The notes under the pieces were generated by a model, which saw only the letters and a program-made list of their open reading frames with translations, was not told the origin of the DNA and searched no databases. Source: Merluccius polli (lineage: Eukaryota > Chordata > Actinopteri > Gadiformes > Merlucciidae). From it: DNA of 64,000 nucleotides. This document shows positions 52,321 through 63,435 of the stretch, piece by piece. Positions within the stretch are counted from its first letter, which is position 1, and the number at the start of each line of letters is the position of its first letter. Where the stretch lies: positions 124,001 through 188,000 of the forward strand of contig JAOPHQ010000581.1 in the NCBI GenBank assembly GCA_030340625.1, in the 5' to 3' direction. The translations under genes were made by a program, and so were the position numbers.

Positions 52321-55176
52321 CGGCCCCCGAGAGAAGACCCCTCTTCCCCGCCGAGGAGGGCGACGACCTCCTCGAGATGTTCCCCTTGGGCTCGGACGCC
52401 CCACCCCTGCCGGCACGGCTGACGGGACGGTTTGGAGCCGCGCAGCTAGAGGACCCCAACCTCTCCAGCGCCTTGAGCCAGGTGGCAGTGGTGGACGGCC
52501 AACCCGTGCAAGGGGTAAGACCTTTAACCCACCCATTCTTTGCAATTAAAAACCAGCTCCTGTATCGGGTGGTGATGGAGGCCGGGGAGCAGATCGAGCA
52601 GCTGCTGGTACCTCGCGCTTTCGCCCCATCGGTACTCCAGCTAGCGCACAGCCACCTACTCGGCGCTCACCTCGGCGTGGAGAAGACCCTCGAGCGGGTG
52701 GTTGCCCGCTTCTATTGGCCAGGAGTGAAGAAGGCAGTGGAGGACCACTGCCGGCAGTGCGCCGAGTGCCAGATGGTAGCCCCTCGACCGCATGTAAGAG
52801 CCCCACTAATCCCCCTCCCCATTATAGCGACACCGTTCAGCCGTATCGCAATGGACCTGGTGGGACCCCTACCGAGGAGCAGCGGCGGGTACCAGTACAT
52901 CTTAGTGGTACTGGACTATGCCACTCGGTACCCAGAAGCCATACCCCTCCGCACCATGGCCACGAAGGGTATTGCCAGAGAGCTGGTCCTGATGTTCACC
53001 CGAGTCGGCATCCCGGAGGAGATCCTGACCGATCAAGGTACCCCCTTTATGTCGAGATTGATGCGGGACATGTGTAAACTACTTCGAATCAAACAGCTAC
53101 GCACGTCGGTGTATCACCCCCAAACTGACGGACTGGTGGAGAGATTTAATCAGACACCCAAAACAATGTTGAAAAAGGTCATGGAATTGGACGGGAGGAA
53201 CTGGGATCAGCTCCTCCCCTTTTTGATGTTTTCTATTCGTGAAGTACCACAGGCATCCACCGGCTTCTCCCCATTTGAACTGCTGTACGGGAGAAGGCCC
53301 CGGGGACTGCTGGACTTGGCCAAGGAGGCTTGGGAGCACCAGCCCTCCCCCCACCGCACGATGGTCGAGCACGTCGAGGGGCTCCGCGACCGGATGGCGA
53401 CCCTCTGGCCCCTTGTGCGGGAGCACATGGCAGAGGCCCAGACGGCTCAGGCGCGGGTCTACAACCGGGGGGCCCAACCGCGGGAATTTCAGGTGGGAGA
53501 GAAAGTGTTGGTCCTGGTCCCCACCGTGGAATGCAAATTCCTGGCCCGATGGCAGGGCCCATATGAAGTGATCGAGAGGATGGGAGAGGTGAATTACCGG
53601 GTGCGGCAGCCTGGCCGACGACAGGAGACAAAGATTTACCATATAAATCTCCTGAAAAGGTGGGTGGCCCACGAGGCTCTGCTCTCTCTCTCCCCCCCTC
53701 AGGAGCCCCAGGCAGGGAAGCCGGAACCAGTTCCCATAGGAGAACAGCTCACACCACGGCAGAAGCAGGACCTCCAGGAGCTGATACAGCGGCACAGGAA
53801 GGTGTTCTCCACTGAGGCGGGCTACACCACCCTGATCGACCACCCCATCCTCACCACCCCCGGAAGGAAGGTAAAACTACGGCCCTATCGAGTCCCTGAG
53901 GCTAGAAAGGTCGCCATAAAAGAGGAGGTTAGAAAAATGTTAAAAGCCGGAATAATAGAGGAGTCGAGGAGTGAGTGGTGTAGTCCCATCGTTCTGGTGC
54001 CCAAGCCAGACGGAACGGTGCGGTTTTGCAATGACTTTCGACAGCTAAATTCCATATCCCAGTTCGATGCATACCCCATGCCCCGAGTAGACGAGCTCAT
54101 TGAGCGACTGGGGAAGGCCAGGTTCATCTCGACGCTGGACCTAACGAAGGGGTACTAGCAGGTGGCCCTCTCCCCGGAAGCCCGGGAGAAGACCGCCTTC
54201 GCGACCCCCGACGGTCTTTTTCAGTATGTCCGACTCCCGTTCGGATTACACGGGGCCCCAGCCACCTTCCAAAGGCTGATGGACCAGGTGCTCCGTCCCC
54301 ACCAGGAGTACGCAGCCGCGTACCTCGATGACATCGTGGTACACGGGGAGGAGTGGGGGACCCACCTGGCTCAGCTGAACGCGGTGCTTCAGGCTCTAAG
54401 GGAGGCGGGGCTCACGGCCAACCCCCAAAAGTGTCGCCTCGGCCTTCAAGACGCCAACTATCTGGGGTTCACCATTGGCCGGGGATGCGTGAAGCCCCAG
54501 GTAGGGAAGGTCGAGGCAATCCGTGAGTGGCCCCGCCCCCTTAGCAAACGACAGGTGAGAGTATTCCTGGGTTTAGCCAGCTATTACCGCCGTTTTGTTC
54601 CCCACTTCTCCTCCATTGCAGGGCCCCTCACAGAACTCACCCGAAACCAGCAACCGGACCGGGTGAAGTGGACCCAAGAGGTCAAGAGGGCGTTCTTGGC
54701 CCTGAAAGATGCACTATGCTCCGACCCGGTGCTGGTGACGCCGGATTTCTCACTCCCCCTTGTGGTCCAGACCGACGCATCGGAGACCGGGGTGGGTGCC
54801 GTCCTGTCACCATTAAGAGAAGGTGAGGAACACCCCATCACCTACATTAGCCGTAAGCTATTGCCCAGGGAGAAGAATTACTCAACTGTGGAAAAAGAAT
54901 GTCTGGCAATAAAATGGGCGGTGGACAAGCTGAAATATTACCTGCTAGGACGGCAATTCACCCTGGTCACCGACCATGCCCCGTTGGTGTGGATGGCCAG
55001 AAATAAAGACAATAACGCCCGCGTCACACGCTGGTTCCTGGCCCTACAGCCGTATGCATACTCGGTCACTCACAGGCCGGGTGCGGCGCATGGAAATGCA
55101 GACGCCCTGTCCCGGCGGGACGCCTTGAGCGGTTGGACCGCCCCTCCCCCAGGGTCGGAGCTGAGGGGGGGGGGTA
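52320..55176 (+). pseudogene. Gmr1-type Pol: integrase, then RT, then RNase H
   Basis: One frame with a single TAG (54156-54158). Integrase: HSHLLGAHLGVEKT and CRQCAEC zinc finger; AMDLVGPL, LTDQGTPF and LVERFNQT carrying the D, D, E; and a GPY-type module (WQGPYEVIERMG). Then LKAGIIEESRSEWCSPIVLV, RFCNDFRQLN and DLTKGY before the TAG, and RT core AYLDDIVVH (catalytic, 54318-54344). RNase H: VQTDASETGVGAVL, YSTVEKECLAIKWAV, FTLVTDHAPLVWM, and GNADALSR at the end. The stop stands where family members have Gln (one C-to-T change). Confidence 0.94.
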
Positions 55177-55889
55177 TGTGGCGCCCGCCGGGTACAGGTA
55201 AGGAGGAGGGTATGTGGGAAAGTGGTGGATGGGGTTTATATTGCACCATGCCATCTGGTGGCCGTGGAGCGCTTTTCACTCTCCCCTCTGTTTAAAGGAA
55301 ACCCGACCATATATGGAGGTCTAACGAGACCAGGAAGCGGAGCAGCTGCAGCCACTCACCCTAATGAGGGGAGAGAAGATAAAAGCAGCAAGAAGTGGAC
55401 CAAACGGGGAAGGAGTAGCTGGAGAGCAGTATGGTGGTAGTAGGTAGAGAGAGAGTGAATAAAGTGCCGTGTATGACCCTTTTCCCCAGGAGGACCCCGT
55501 TGGCCGATCGACCCTTGCACCGTCTGAGAACCCGCCCGTGTACCGACCCCCGCCTGTCTGACATCCCTCCCGCCCGCCGAACCCTGGTCCGTCTGAGAGC
55601 CCGCCTGTGTACCGACCCCCGCCTGTCTGACATCCCTCCCTCCTGCCGAACCCTGGACCGTCTGAGAACCCGACCCCGTGCACCGAACCCCAAGCTCAAC
55701 CCCCGACGACGAGTCCAGAGCCTGAGCCCCCTCAGGACCGACCCCCCCTCTGCGGCGGCGGAGTTTTCCCCTCTCTCCCCCTCTCCCGAGTCTACAATAA
55801 ATTTGGTTAATTGTGAAACTGGTGTAGACAGTCAACTGTTTTCCAATACTGGTCTGGTGGCACCTCTTCTCCTCCCCGAGGTTGCCACA
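55177..55889 (+). repeat. Gmr1-type 3' LTR
   Basis: Preceded by the purine tract gagctgagggggggg. 713 bp, same layout as the 5' LTR, with small differences concentrated at ~55453, 55531, 55660 and 55687-55765. Confidence 0.93.
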
Positions 55890-57773
55890 AGTCCTTAAAT
55901 ACATGTGCAATGAAAGCCGGCGATTCCATACCTTTGTGGCTAATAGGATCGCAGTCATCAGAGAGGCAACTGAGGTTGATCAGTGGAGGCATGTAGGGAC
56001 TAAGGAGAACCCTGCAGATGAAGCGTCCAGAGGAATGAGGGCAGAAGACCTCCTGAATGGAAGGAGATGGATGATTGGACCTGGATGAAGTCCAAGGATG
56101 AGTGGCCTAAATTGGACATAGACCTTCAGGTGATTCCCGGCGCTGACCCTGAGATCAAAAGGGACTTGACTGTGAATGCTGTTGTTAAAGACACAAGCAA
56201 TGCTATGAGTCTCCTGATCCATCACTATTCATCTTGGAGGAGACTGCACGTAGCTGTAGCTTGGCTTCTTAAGATCAAGGAGATTCTCGTGTTATTGGGA
56301 CATAGGAGAAAAGAGCTTTGTGCTTCTGCTGATCACAGTATGGACACCCCAGACAGTCAGCGACAGGTGGAAAGCCAAATGCAGAGCTTTAAGGCTACGC
56401 TCAAAGGACAGAGTCTGATGCCTCAAGATGTGACCAGAGCAGAGCTGTCAATCATCCAGTATGTGCAACATCAACAGTTTAAGGATGAAATCGCCTCGCT
56501 GCAGAGTGGTGTGAAAACCATATCCAAAGACAGTCCGCTGTACAGATTGGATCCAGTGATGGATGGTGAGATTCTCAGAGTGGGAGGTCGGCTAAGCAAG
56601 GCCTCACTGCCAGTGGAATCCAAGCGTCCTGCTATTCTGTCCAAAGACCTGCATGTATCAACATTAATTCTGCGTCACATTCATCAGCAGCTAGGTCATT
56701 CTGGAAGAAATTACATGTTGTCCAGTTTAATGCGGAAATATTGGATTATAAAAGCAAACTCTGCTGCCAGGAAGGTAATTTCAGATTGTGTTGTTTGCAG
56801 ACGCAATAGAGGAAGACTCCTTGAACAAAAGATGGCGGATTTACCTGTCGAGAGAGTGTTGCCTGATGAAGCCCCTTTCACTCATGTTGGCATTGATTAT
56901 TTTGGGCCCATTGAAGTTAAAAGAGGTAGAGTTCTTCTTAAAAGATACAGAGTGCTCTTCACCTGTATGACCAGCCGTGCTGTACACTTGGAAATAGCAT
57001 ATACACTGGATACAGACTCCTGCATCAACTCATTGAGAAGGTTCATCTGCAGACGAGGCCCAATCTCAACTCTCAGGTCTGACAACGGAACCAACTTTGT
57101 TGGAGCCAGCCGTGAGCTCAAGGAGAGTCTGAATGCTTTGAATTATGATAAAATCCAAAGAGCCTTTCTTCAGGACGGCATAGAATGGCGATTCAACATC
57201 CCATCAGCTTCTCATCAAGGTGGCGTTTGGGAGCGCCTGATTCGTTCAGTGAGGAGTGTTCTTAACTCAGTCCTTAAACAGCAGACCCTGGACGATGAAG
57301 GACTCCAAACTATTTTTTGCGAAGTTGAGGCAATATTGAATGACAGGCCTATTACAAAGGCTTCAGATGATCCAAATGACTTGGAAGCCCTGACACCGAA
57401 TCACATTCTGTTGTTGAAAAGCAAACCAGTTATGCCACCAGGATTGTTTGACAGAAATGATCTGTATGTCAGGAAAAGGTGGAAGCAGATACAGTACATG
57501 GCGGAACTCTTCTGGAAGAGGTGGGTTTCTGAGTACCTACCATTGATGCAGCAGAGACAAAAATGGACAGCACTAAGAAGAAACCTCGTACCTGGAGATG
57601 TTGTTCTCGTGGCGGACGCTACAGCCCCAAGAGGATCTTGGAGGATGGGGAAGGTTTTGGAAGTCAGATCAGATGTGAATGGCCATGTGCGCTCTGTGCG
57701 CCTCCAAACGAAGACCTGTGTCCTGGAGAGGCCTGTGACGAAGCTGTGCCTGCTGCTGGAGGCAGCCTTGTGA
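55890..57773 (+). pseudogene. BEL(+) RNase H end and integrase
   Basis: Resumes after the Gmr1-type element with LKYMCNESRRFHTFVANRIA and ENPADEASRGM. A shift near 56080 moves to the long frame 56067-57773, containing DGEILRVGGRLSKASLPVES, the HIHQQLGHSGRNY and CVVCRR zinc finger, integrase core GIDYFGPIEVKRG, LRSDNGTNFVG and GGVWERLIRSVR (D, D, E), and a C-terminal segment PGDVVLVADATAPRGSWRMG ending KLCLLLEAAL. Confidence 0.93.
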
Positions 57774-57941
57774 TCACATGGACTATTTCTCTCTCTTTCT
57801 CTCTATCTCTGCTTTCTTTCTTTCACTAACGTCTTTTCTTTGCAGGTGCGGCAAAAGAAGACATCTGTGCCTGATTTAGTTAGAATGCATGCTTAGTATG
57901 TAGCTCCAGTAATTGTGATAGTGCACAATTAGGGGCCGGAG
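57774..57941 (+). other. BEL(+) 3' non-coding region and polypurine tract
   Basis: A CT-rich stretch, then acaattaggggccggag directly before the 3' LTR. The same tract precedes the 3' LTR of the minus-strand BEL. Confidence 0.8.
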
Positions 57942-58414
57942 TGTTGGAGCTATACTAGTTTGTAATAATTTTGTTAATTAATTTGTGTATTATTATGATT
58001 TTGCTCACATTAGTCATTATATTTTGGTAATATTCTTTTGTTAGTTATTCGTCTAGTTAATTGCTTTGCTTCATGTGTTTAGTCTTTATTTTCTGTTTAT
58101 TGTAATGTTTAGTTGAGACACCAGGGGGGTGTAGTATGCACAGGAAGGGGTATATAGGTAGGAAGTGGGAAGACACCTGTAATGCACCTGAGTTAGTGAG
58201 CACATGGTTTTTTACCAGCGCGAGAGATGCCAGCGCGAGAGATTCATGTAATTGTTTGCTCACTTGGAAAGAATAACCAGCCTCAAAGAGATATTTTTGC
58301 CTGGAAATTATGTTTATTTCGCCTGCATACATTACCTGCTCAGGGTGCCAGAAGTAGTCGTTTGCTTTGTTTAATTTAAGTTTAATTTAGTTTGTTTGAC
58401 AAACGGCCACTACA
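57942..58414 (+). repeat. BEL(+) 3' LTR
   Basis: 473 bp, TGTTGGAGC...CCACTACA, with a TATA box (gtatataggta, ~58150). It provides the uninterrupted version of the 5' LTR and so proves the composite-element insertion there. Confidence 0.93.
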
Positions 58415-58451
58415 GGTAGTTTTTTGGGACTTTGGAAGTCCCAAAGGGGGG

Positions 58452-59286
58452 ATATTTGGGAGAAATTTATAAATGTACCCTTACATTTAATGATAAAACA
58501 TAATTATGGTCTTGCCATTATGCTATAAATCTAATAAGTGTGGAGAAATACAGAGAACCACACATTTAATATTTTTAAGGAGCAGCAGAATTTCCAAATT
58601 TTATATTTTATGGGCTCAGTTTTTCTGAGCCCAAGAGAAGGAGGAGTACAATTTTTTGTCCAAATTTTCATATGTGGTCTCAGTTTAGATGAGACCAAGA
58701 GAAGGATTAAAGGTATGGTTATATTTTATATCTACCATATGACCAATAATTAGGGTCACATTAACCTCTGTGCCTGTCTGCAGACGAAGGACAGAGTCGT
58801 GAGCTATGAGCAGAGGCATGTAAGCATGGGGGCAGCTCCTCAGGATCGGAATGACTGCGTTGTTGGTTACATGTGTGGAGTAGATAGTGAGGTCAGATGA
58901 TGGCGAAAAACAGGCAGGATTGTCGCTGTACGTGTAAAGAATCTTTTAGAGAATACCCGGAGGCGACAGTCTGGCGCTGGAGCCAGACACCACAAGGACG
59001 AGAGGGGAAGACGTCAACAGCCAGCCCTTTATGACGTTTTCACTGTTTGTGTATATAACTTCCTGGGTCAGGGATAGTTGGTGCTCAGACTTCGTGAACT
59101 GACACACACACTTTGTTGTTCGGTCAGGGAAACATAGTGGGACCCAGATATATCTGTAAAACTCTGCACATTATACTGGTGTTAACAATAAAACTGATTA
59201 TTTCTTAAAGCTAAACAACTTCTTCTATCGCTTCATTAAAGAACACGCGTGAGTAAGAGTTTCAAGAGAAACTGCTTTTCACAACA
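58452..59286 (+). repeat. ERV 3' LTR
   Basis: Follows the purine tract cccaaaggggggatatttgg; the exact first base is uncertain by a few positions. ~835 bp. It contains paired phrases gggctcagtttttctgagcc and ggtctcagtttagatgagac with shared gagaaggat/gagg, a tgtatataacttcc TATA region, and an aataaaactg polyadenylation context. The last 200 bp match the 5' remnant at 34170-34370. Confidence 0.85.
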
Positions 59287-60665
59287 ATGGCCATGTGTGG
59301 ACTTTGTTCAAATAAGCAGATGCAATCACATGTTCATTGCCAAAGTGTTCATACAACAGTGTCTTAGCCTTTACATATCCAGCATCATCTGACATATGTT
59401 GACAGCTCTTGACAAGTTCATTGGGCTGCCCCCTGGTGAATTGTACAAGATAATGCAGACAGTCATTAGCATTTCCTGTCTTTCCCTCTATAACCTGTTC
59501 AAATGAGCGCATGAAGGCAAGAAAGTTTAGAGGGTTTCCATCGAAAATTTGAATCTCTCTTTTAGGCAATGATGCAAGACTTTGCTGATGGACCAACATA
59601 TTCGTTAATTCATTTTGTTTCTGCATAACAGACAACAGGCATGGATTCTCACTAGCTGTTGGCTGAGCAGTTTGTTGTAATGACAAATGTGGAATTGTGC
59701 CATGTGGTCTTGAAGGTACAGAGGTCCCCTTGCGAAGAGGTATAGGCTTATCCTGTTTCACAATTTGTTGCACTGTTTCCACTTTAGGCTCTGCATCAAC
59801 ATTGAGAATTTCAAGTGTTTTTTCCTTTGCTTGAAAGTATGATTCCATTCCATTTGATTTCCGTGAAGCAGTACTCCGCACAGAGGAACCAGTTCTCAAC
59901 ATGCTCACCTTTGCAATATTTGCAGCTATATCTGCTTCAAGTTGAAGTTGCTCTTTCTTTCTTCTACCTGTAAATTGCTCTTCCTGCTCTTCGATAGCAT
60001 GTTTTTCTTTAAGCATACGCTGACGTGTGAGCAAGGCAGCCACTTCGGCTTCCGCCCTAAGACATGCAGATGAAGTTGTTGATACCTTTGAGCTTGACCT
60101 ACTGCCTTGATTTGATATACTGTCGGAAGGCAATACATCATCCTGAGCATTATGTTGACTAACAAACAATGAGGGTTCCATTCCTGTGTTCTCTTGCACC
60201 ACTATTTCTCCCTCTAGTGGGGTGTTTTGGGGTTGCACTGCATCAGAGATAGGCTCCTTGGGCCTGTGTGGACGTTTATCAACATCGAAAAGCCACATTG
60301 TAACGTCCTCAATAAACCCTTTGTTGTACTTAGTGATGCTTGAGAACCAAACATTTTGCTTGTCTTTCATCAGGAGGAATTAAAAGCAACAGGGATTCAT
60401 GACATGTATTGGCATTCTTAAACAGATGTGTTAATTCATCAAGCTGTGATTTAACCTGTGAAACATTTGAATCATCTTTCATCAGCTCTCTGAGAGATGC
60501 GATGGCACTTTTCATTTTGTTTACATGCCTTTTTCGTTCAGTTTGAATGGTTTCAATTTTGTTTCCAAGACATTTCTCAGTGAGAACGACTGGTCTTTTA
60601 TCCTTTACAGATTTTCCACCAGCAGAGCTAGTTTGTGATCCACTCATTTTACTTATCCAAGACAA
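59287..60665 (-). pseudogene. BEL(-) gag N-terminal half
   Basis: Two frames: 60665-60330 (MSGSQTSSAGGKSVKDKRPV start region, helical) and 60370-59287 (Ser/Gln-rich linker, Glu/Lys coiled coil, then PKREIQIFDGNPLNFLAFMR, NDCLHYLVQFTRGQPNELVK and EHVIASAYLNKVHTWP). The plus-strand BEL has the same blocks at 47.05-47.33 kb. The protein continues at 32775 on the other side of the retrovirus. Confidence 0.88.
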
Positions 60666-61148
60666 TCAAACAAGAATCCAACGTGAGGCAACGTCAATTC
60701 CAGCAGCAATTTCTTAACAGTTTGCTGAGTAGCCAACACACGCAGAGCAAGACACTCGCTTAATTCCCAATGAACTTCAGACCACACCAAAACACTGAAT
60801 GACGGTAGCCACGCTGCACCAACAACGTCGCAGGATACGTCTCAACAATGTCTTCTAGTGGAAGTAACTGCATTCATTCAAAATAGACAGCACAAAACAC
60901 AAGTTACATACCACCGTCGTCTTCCCTTGGCTTTATCTGGCAGGTAGCTTTCGTAGTGTTATGGCATTCGTGTGAGCTGGCGTTCGAACTGCTTGTGCTG
61001 AATGCGGGAGGCAAAACGCAATGTACATACCACTGTTGTCTTCTCAGTAGGCCGCTTTCGTAGGCGTTGTGTCAGTCGTGTGAGGGCTCGCTCTGGCGTT
61101 CAAACGGCTATAATTAAGAGGATCCGTTGCCGTTTTTGCTGACAATAT
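60666..61148 (-). other. BEL(-) 5' leader
   Basis: Non-coding. It contains two related ~95-bp phrases (taccaccgtcgtcttccct / taccactgttgtcttctca with gtgtgagctggcgttc-like flanks) near 60910 and 61028. Confidence 0.6.
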
Positions 61149-61536
61149 TGTGGCGACTGCCTTACTAATTTAAAGTAGCCGAGCAGCTGAATGAGGGAAA
61201 TTGCCGGACGCGCTTTGTTCAAGGAGTAGCCAGATCCGAGTTTCATGTGAGGGTTTCTTTATTTAATCGAAAATGTATCCTCAAGTTGAGACGTTACAAA
61301 CAGTATTCCACAAGCATCACAATAGCCTATAAAAAGGAGTAGTGAACGCGAATGCAAGGCACCAGGTGTAGTGTAAGCGGTCAGCAAAAGTAGGCGTTCC
61401 CCCATCACCCACTCACTACTAACCTCACCTGAGTGAACAGCTGATATTACAAACCCTTACCGCCATCAACACCACGTGACCCAATCACTGTCATTACGTA
61501 GGTGCACCACAACTCAAGCTACGCCTATCCCCAACA
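61149..61536 (-). repeat. BEL(-) 5' LTR, complete
   Basis: 388 bp, minus strand TGTTGGGGATAGGCG to GGCAGTCGCCACA, with TATA-like tttttataggc and aataaag polyadenylation contexts in the expected order. Confidence 0.85.
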
Positions 61537-62024
61537 ACGCCTGTGCATCCCTTTCTGGTAACGTAACAGAGTTAAAAATGTAGTGTATTGTTTGATATGA
61601 TTTTCGCCAAAATAAAACTGCCTTGTTTAATAAGTGTGAATGGGAGCCACCTTTGGCCATATGGTGTACTGCAGATCTGCTGCGTGCAGTCCAGTGCTGC
61701 TTCCTTACCCGATCAGAGAAGAAGTCTATGCTTTTGATCTGGTAGGTTCACTGTACAAAGCACTGTAGTTAGTATTTCAGTTTTCTAAAAGTAAATTGAT
61801 GTTTTAGTTGTTAACTTCGATGAATCCCATGTGTTGTATTATTTTCCATGCACTGAAACGATCGTACAGCAGTTTGCATGTTTTACAGAAAGTTTGTTAA
61901 TGTTTTCCTTTTGACTGTGGGTTTTTACATTCTAAGATAAACGTGACTAACCGTAAACTCCGCTAGCCACGTCCATGCTTTTAATGCACCATTTGATCTA
62001 GCAAGCAGGGATTGAACTGTTTAG
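61537..62024. other. Flank of the BEL(-) element, no recognised feature
   Basis: No exon, ORF or repeat could be named. Confidence 0.4.
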
Positions 62025-63435
62025 TTAAAGGACAATTCTGGTGCAAAATGAGACCATATGATCTAGGGCTGTCACTTTTTCGAAAAATCAAGTTTGAACG
62101 GATATCGAATACCAAGCCATGTATTCGAATATATTCAAATATTTACGACCCCCCCCCCCCCCCCGAAAAAAACCCCACCGTAAAGGAGATTCAATCACAA
62201 ATTTATTACGTGACAAGAGAAGACATAAACAGGACTGTTACGGGGCGACCACAATTATGGCTGGACAGTACAGCAAAAGAATACCCAGGCAGGATTGTCG
62301 AGTGTCACAGACGAGTTGTTTATTGGTCCATCTCTGGCAACATGGCAATCACCCTCCACCTCATGCAGCGACCAACACCCACCGATAACAAAATGGTGCC
62401 TTATACAGGGTGTCGAGCTAATGAGGGAGAACCCATTCCCCATGCTGACATGCTCTCCTTTTGACAAACACTTCTTTTTTTATCATCATATACACCCATT
62501 TATTTACAAACACAACCTCATCCCCAACTCCAGCACATTACAACAATACAATACACAATCTTCCCACACCCCTACTAATCACCACTTGGTTCCCCCCGGA
62601 ACTATAAATATGGTGCCTGTTGCCTGGGGAGGCCTTTTGCCCGAACACCCTGGAGACAAAAGAGACCAGTGAGTACCATTTCACACACACTTTACCATTC
62701 CCAATATACTAACACACACATTATTGCACAACATATTAGATTAGTCACATCATGTCATCTTCGCTCATTTACCACATGAATGCGTGCAAAGTGTGCAAAT
62801 ATGCAATGTGCAAACTGTGCAAATCCAATAAAGTGCAACTGCTTACAAAGTGTCTGTGCAATTATTAAAGTGCATGTATCCCGGTTAAAGTGCATTGTGT
62901 AATATTCCCCCCACACCCCATCTCAAGCTCCAGGGAACGAAGTCCTCTTCGTTACAAGGAATTAGGCCATAGCCTGTCTAAAAACATTTTATTAAAAAAG
63001 TTTATAAAGTGTGCATAGAGAAGAGAAGAAAATGGTTTGTGCATTTCCCGGCTGCGTTCGTCGCTCGACTGGTCGTGACTGTTTTCCAAAGATGGCGCCC
63101 ACTTGTTTTCGTGAAGCTACTGGCTTACTAAACTTTCTTTTTAATAAACTGTCTGTACACTTACAAAGTTCTCAATGCTTCGTTTTACATGTAGGGACCC
63201 TCATTATGTTACCGTGGAAGTGCGGTGCGATTTTGAGCCTTGTTAGTGGTATAGAATTGCAATTTATTTTACATGAATGTCTGCCCCCCACAGCTAGCAT
63301 TTTAAGGTAATTAGCGGATTTCGAGAACTTTGGTTACATTCGACTAGAATGAAAACTGATCCCAGAGAACGGTCCAACTCGGTGGACATGTGTTATGATC
63401 ATATGGTCTCATTTTGCACCGGAATTGTCCTTTAA
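62025..63435. mobile_element. TTAA-flanked non-autonomous DNA element (62029-63431)
   Basis: TTAA at 62025-62028 and 63432-63435. The ends aggacaattctggtgcaaaa and (inverse) aggacaattccggtgcaaaa extend to tgagaccatatgatc, a ~35-bp inverted repeat. piggyBac/Kolobok-type duplication. The interior (e.g. ORF 62012-62464, a C-run at 62150-62164, and gaatatattcaaatattt) shows no transposase. Confidence 0.88.

Larger units (their letters stand above)
50187..55893 (+). mobile_element. Gmr1-type Ty3/Gypsy retrotransposon (50191-55889), TSD AGTC
   Basis: Two 713-bp LTRs (TGTGGCGCCC...GGTTGCCACA) and duplications agtc at 50187-50190 and 55890-55893. The domain order is Gag (SCAN-like), zinc knuckle, protease, INTEGRASE, RT, RNase H, the inverted pol order that defines the Gmr1 group. 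LTRs differ at roughly ten positions by eye. Lesions: two compensating shifts at C-runs and one TAG in RT. Markedly GC-rich compared with its surroundings. Confidence 0.95.
42583..58414 (+). mobile_element. BEL/Pao LTR retrotransposon, plus strand, inside the retrovirus
   Basis: Both LTRs start TGTTGGAGC and end GGCCACTACA; 5-bp duplications ggtag lie at 42578-42582 and 58415-58419. The coding order Gag-PR-RT-RH-IN is readable from 45974 to 57773 once the Gmr1-type element (50191-55889) is removed. Lesions are three apparent single-base shifts. LTRs differ at only a few positions in ~473 bp, so insertion is recent. Confidence 0.95.
34170..59286 (+). mobile_element. Endogenous retrovirus, heavily deleted, itself split by three insertions
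   Basis: Plus-strand order: 5' LTR remnant (34170-34370), primer-binding site (34373-34390), gag nucleocapsid piece, protease end, RNase H end, integrase (split), a short membrane-anchor ORF, polypurine tract and 3' LTR (~58452-59286). Single zinc-knuckle Gag and the integrase style resemble gamma/epsilon-like fish retroviruses. Most of the Gag N-terminus, RT and Env are missing. It sits in gag of the minus-strand BEL. Confidence 0.82.
27077..61536 (-). mobile_element. BEL/Pao LTR retrotransposon (outermost of the nest), split by a retrovirus
   Basis: Minus-strand order: 5' LTR (61149-61536), gag start (60665 down to ~59287), [retrovirus and its contents], rest of gag, protease, RT, RNase H, integrase, 3' LTR remnant (27077-27285). 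The domain order Gag-PR-RT-RH-IN and the sequence style match BEL/Pao. All coding parts are frameshifted or interrupted, so this copy is dead. The two LTRs differ at roughly 7 of ~200 compared positions plus a 10-bp indel, making it the oldest member of the stack. Confidence 0.9.

Noticed and set aside
62012..62464. 150-residue ORF as a gene
   Set aside because: It starts outside and runs into the TTAA element, crosses a C-run and shows no domain.
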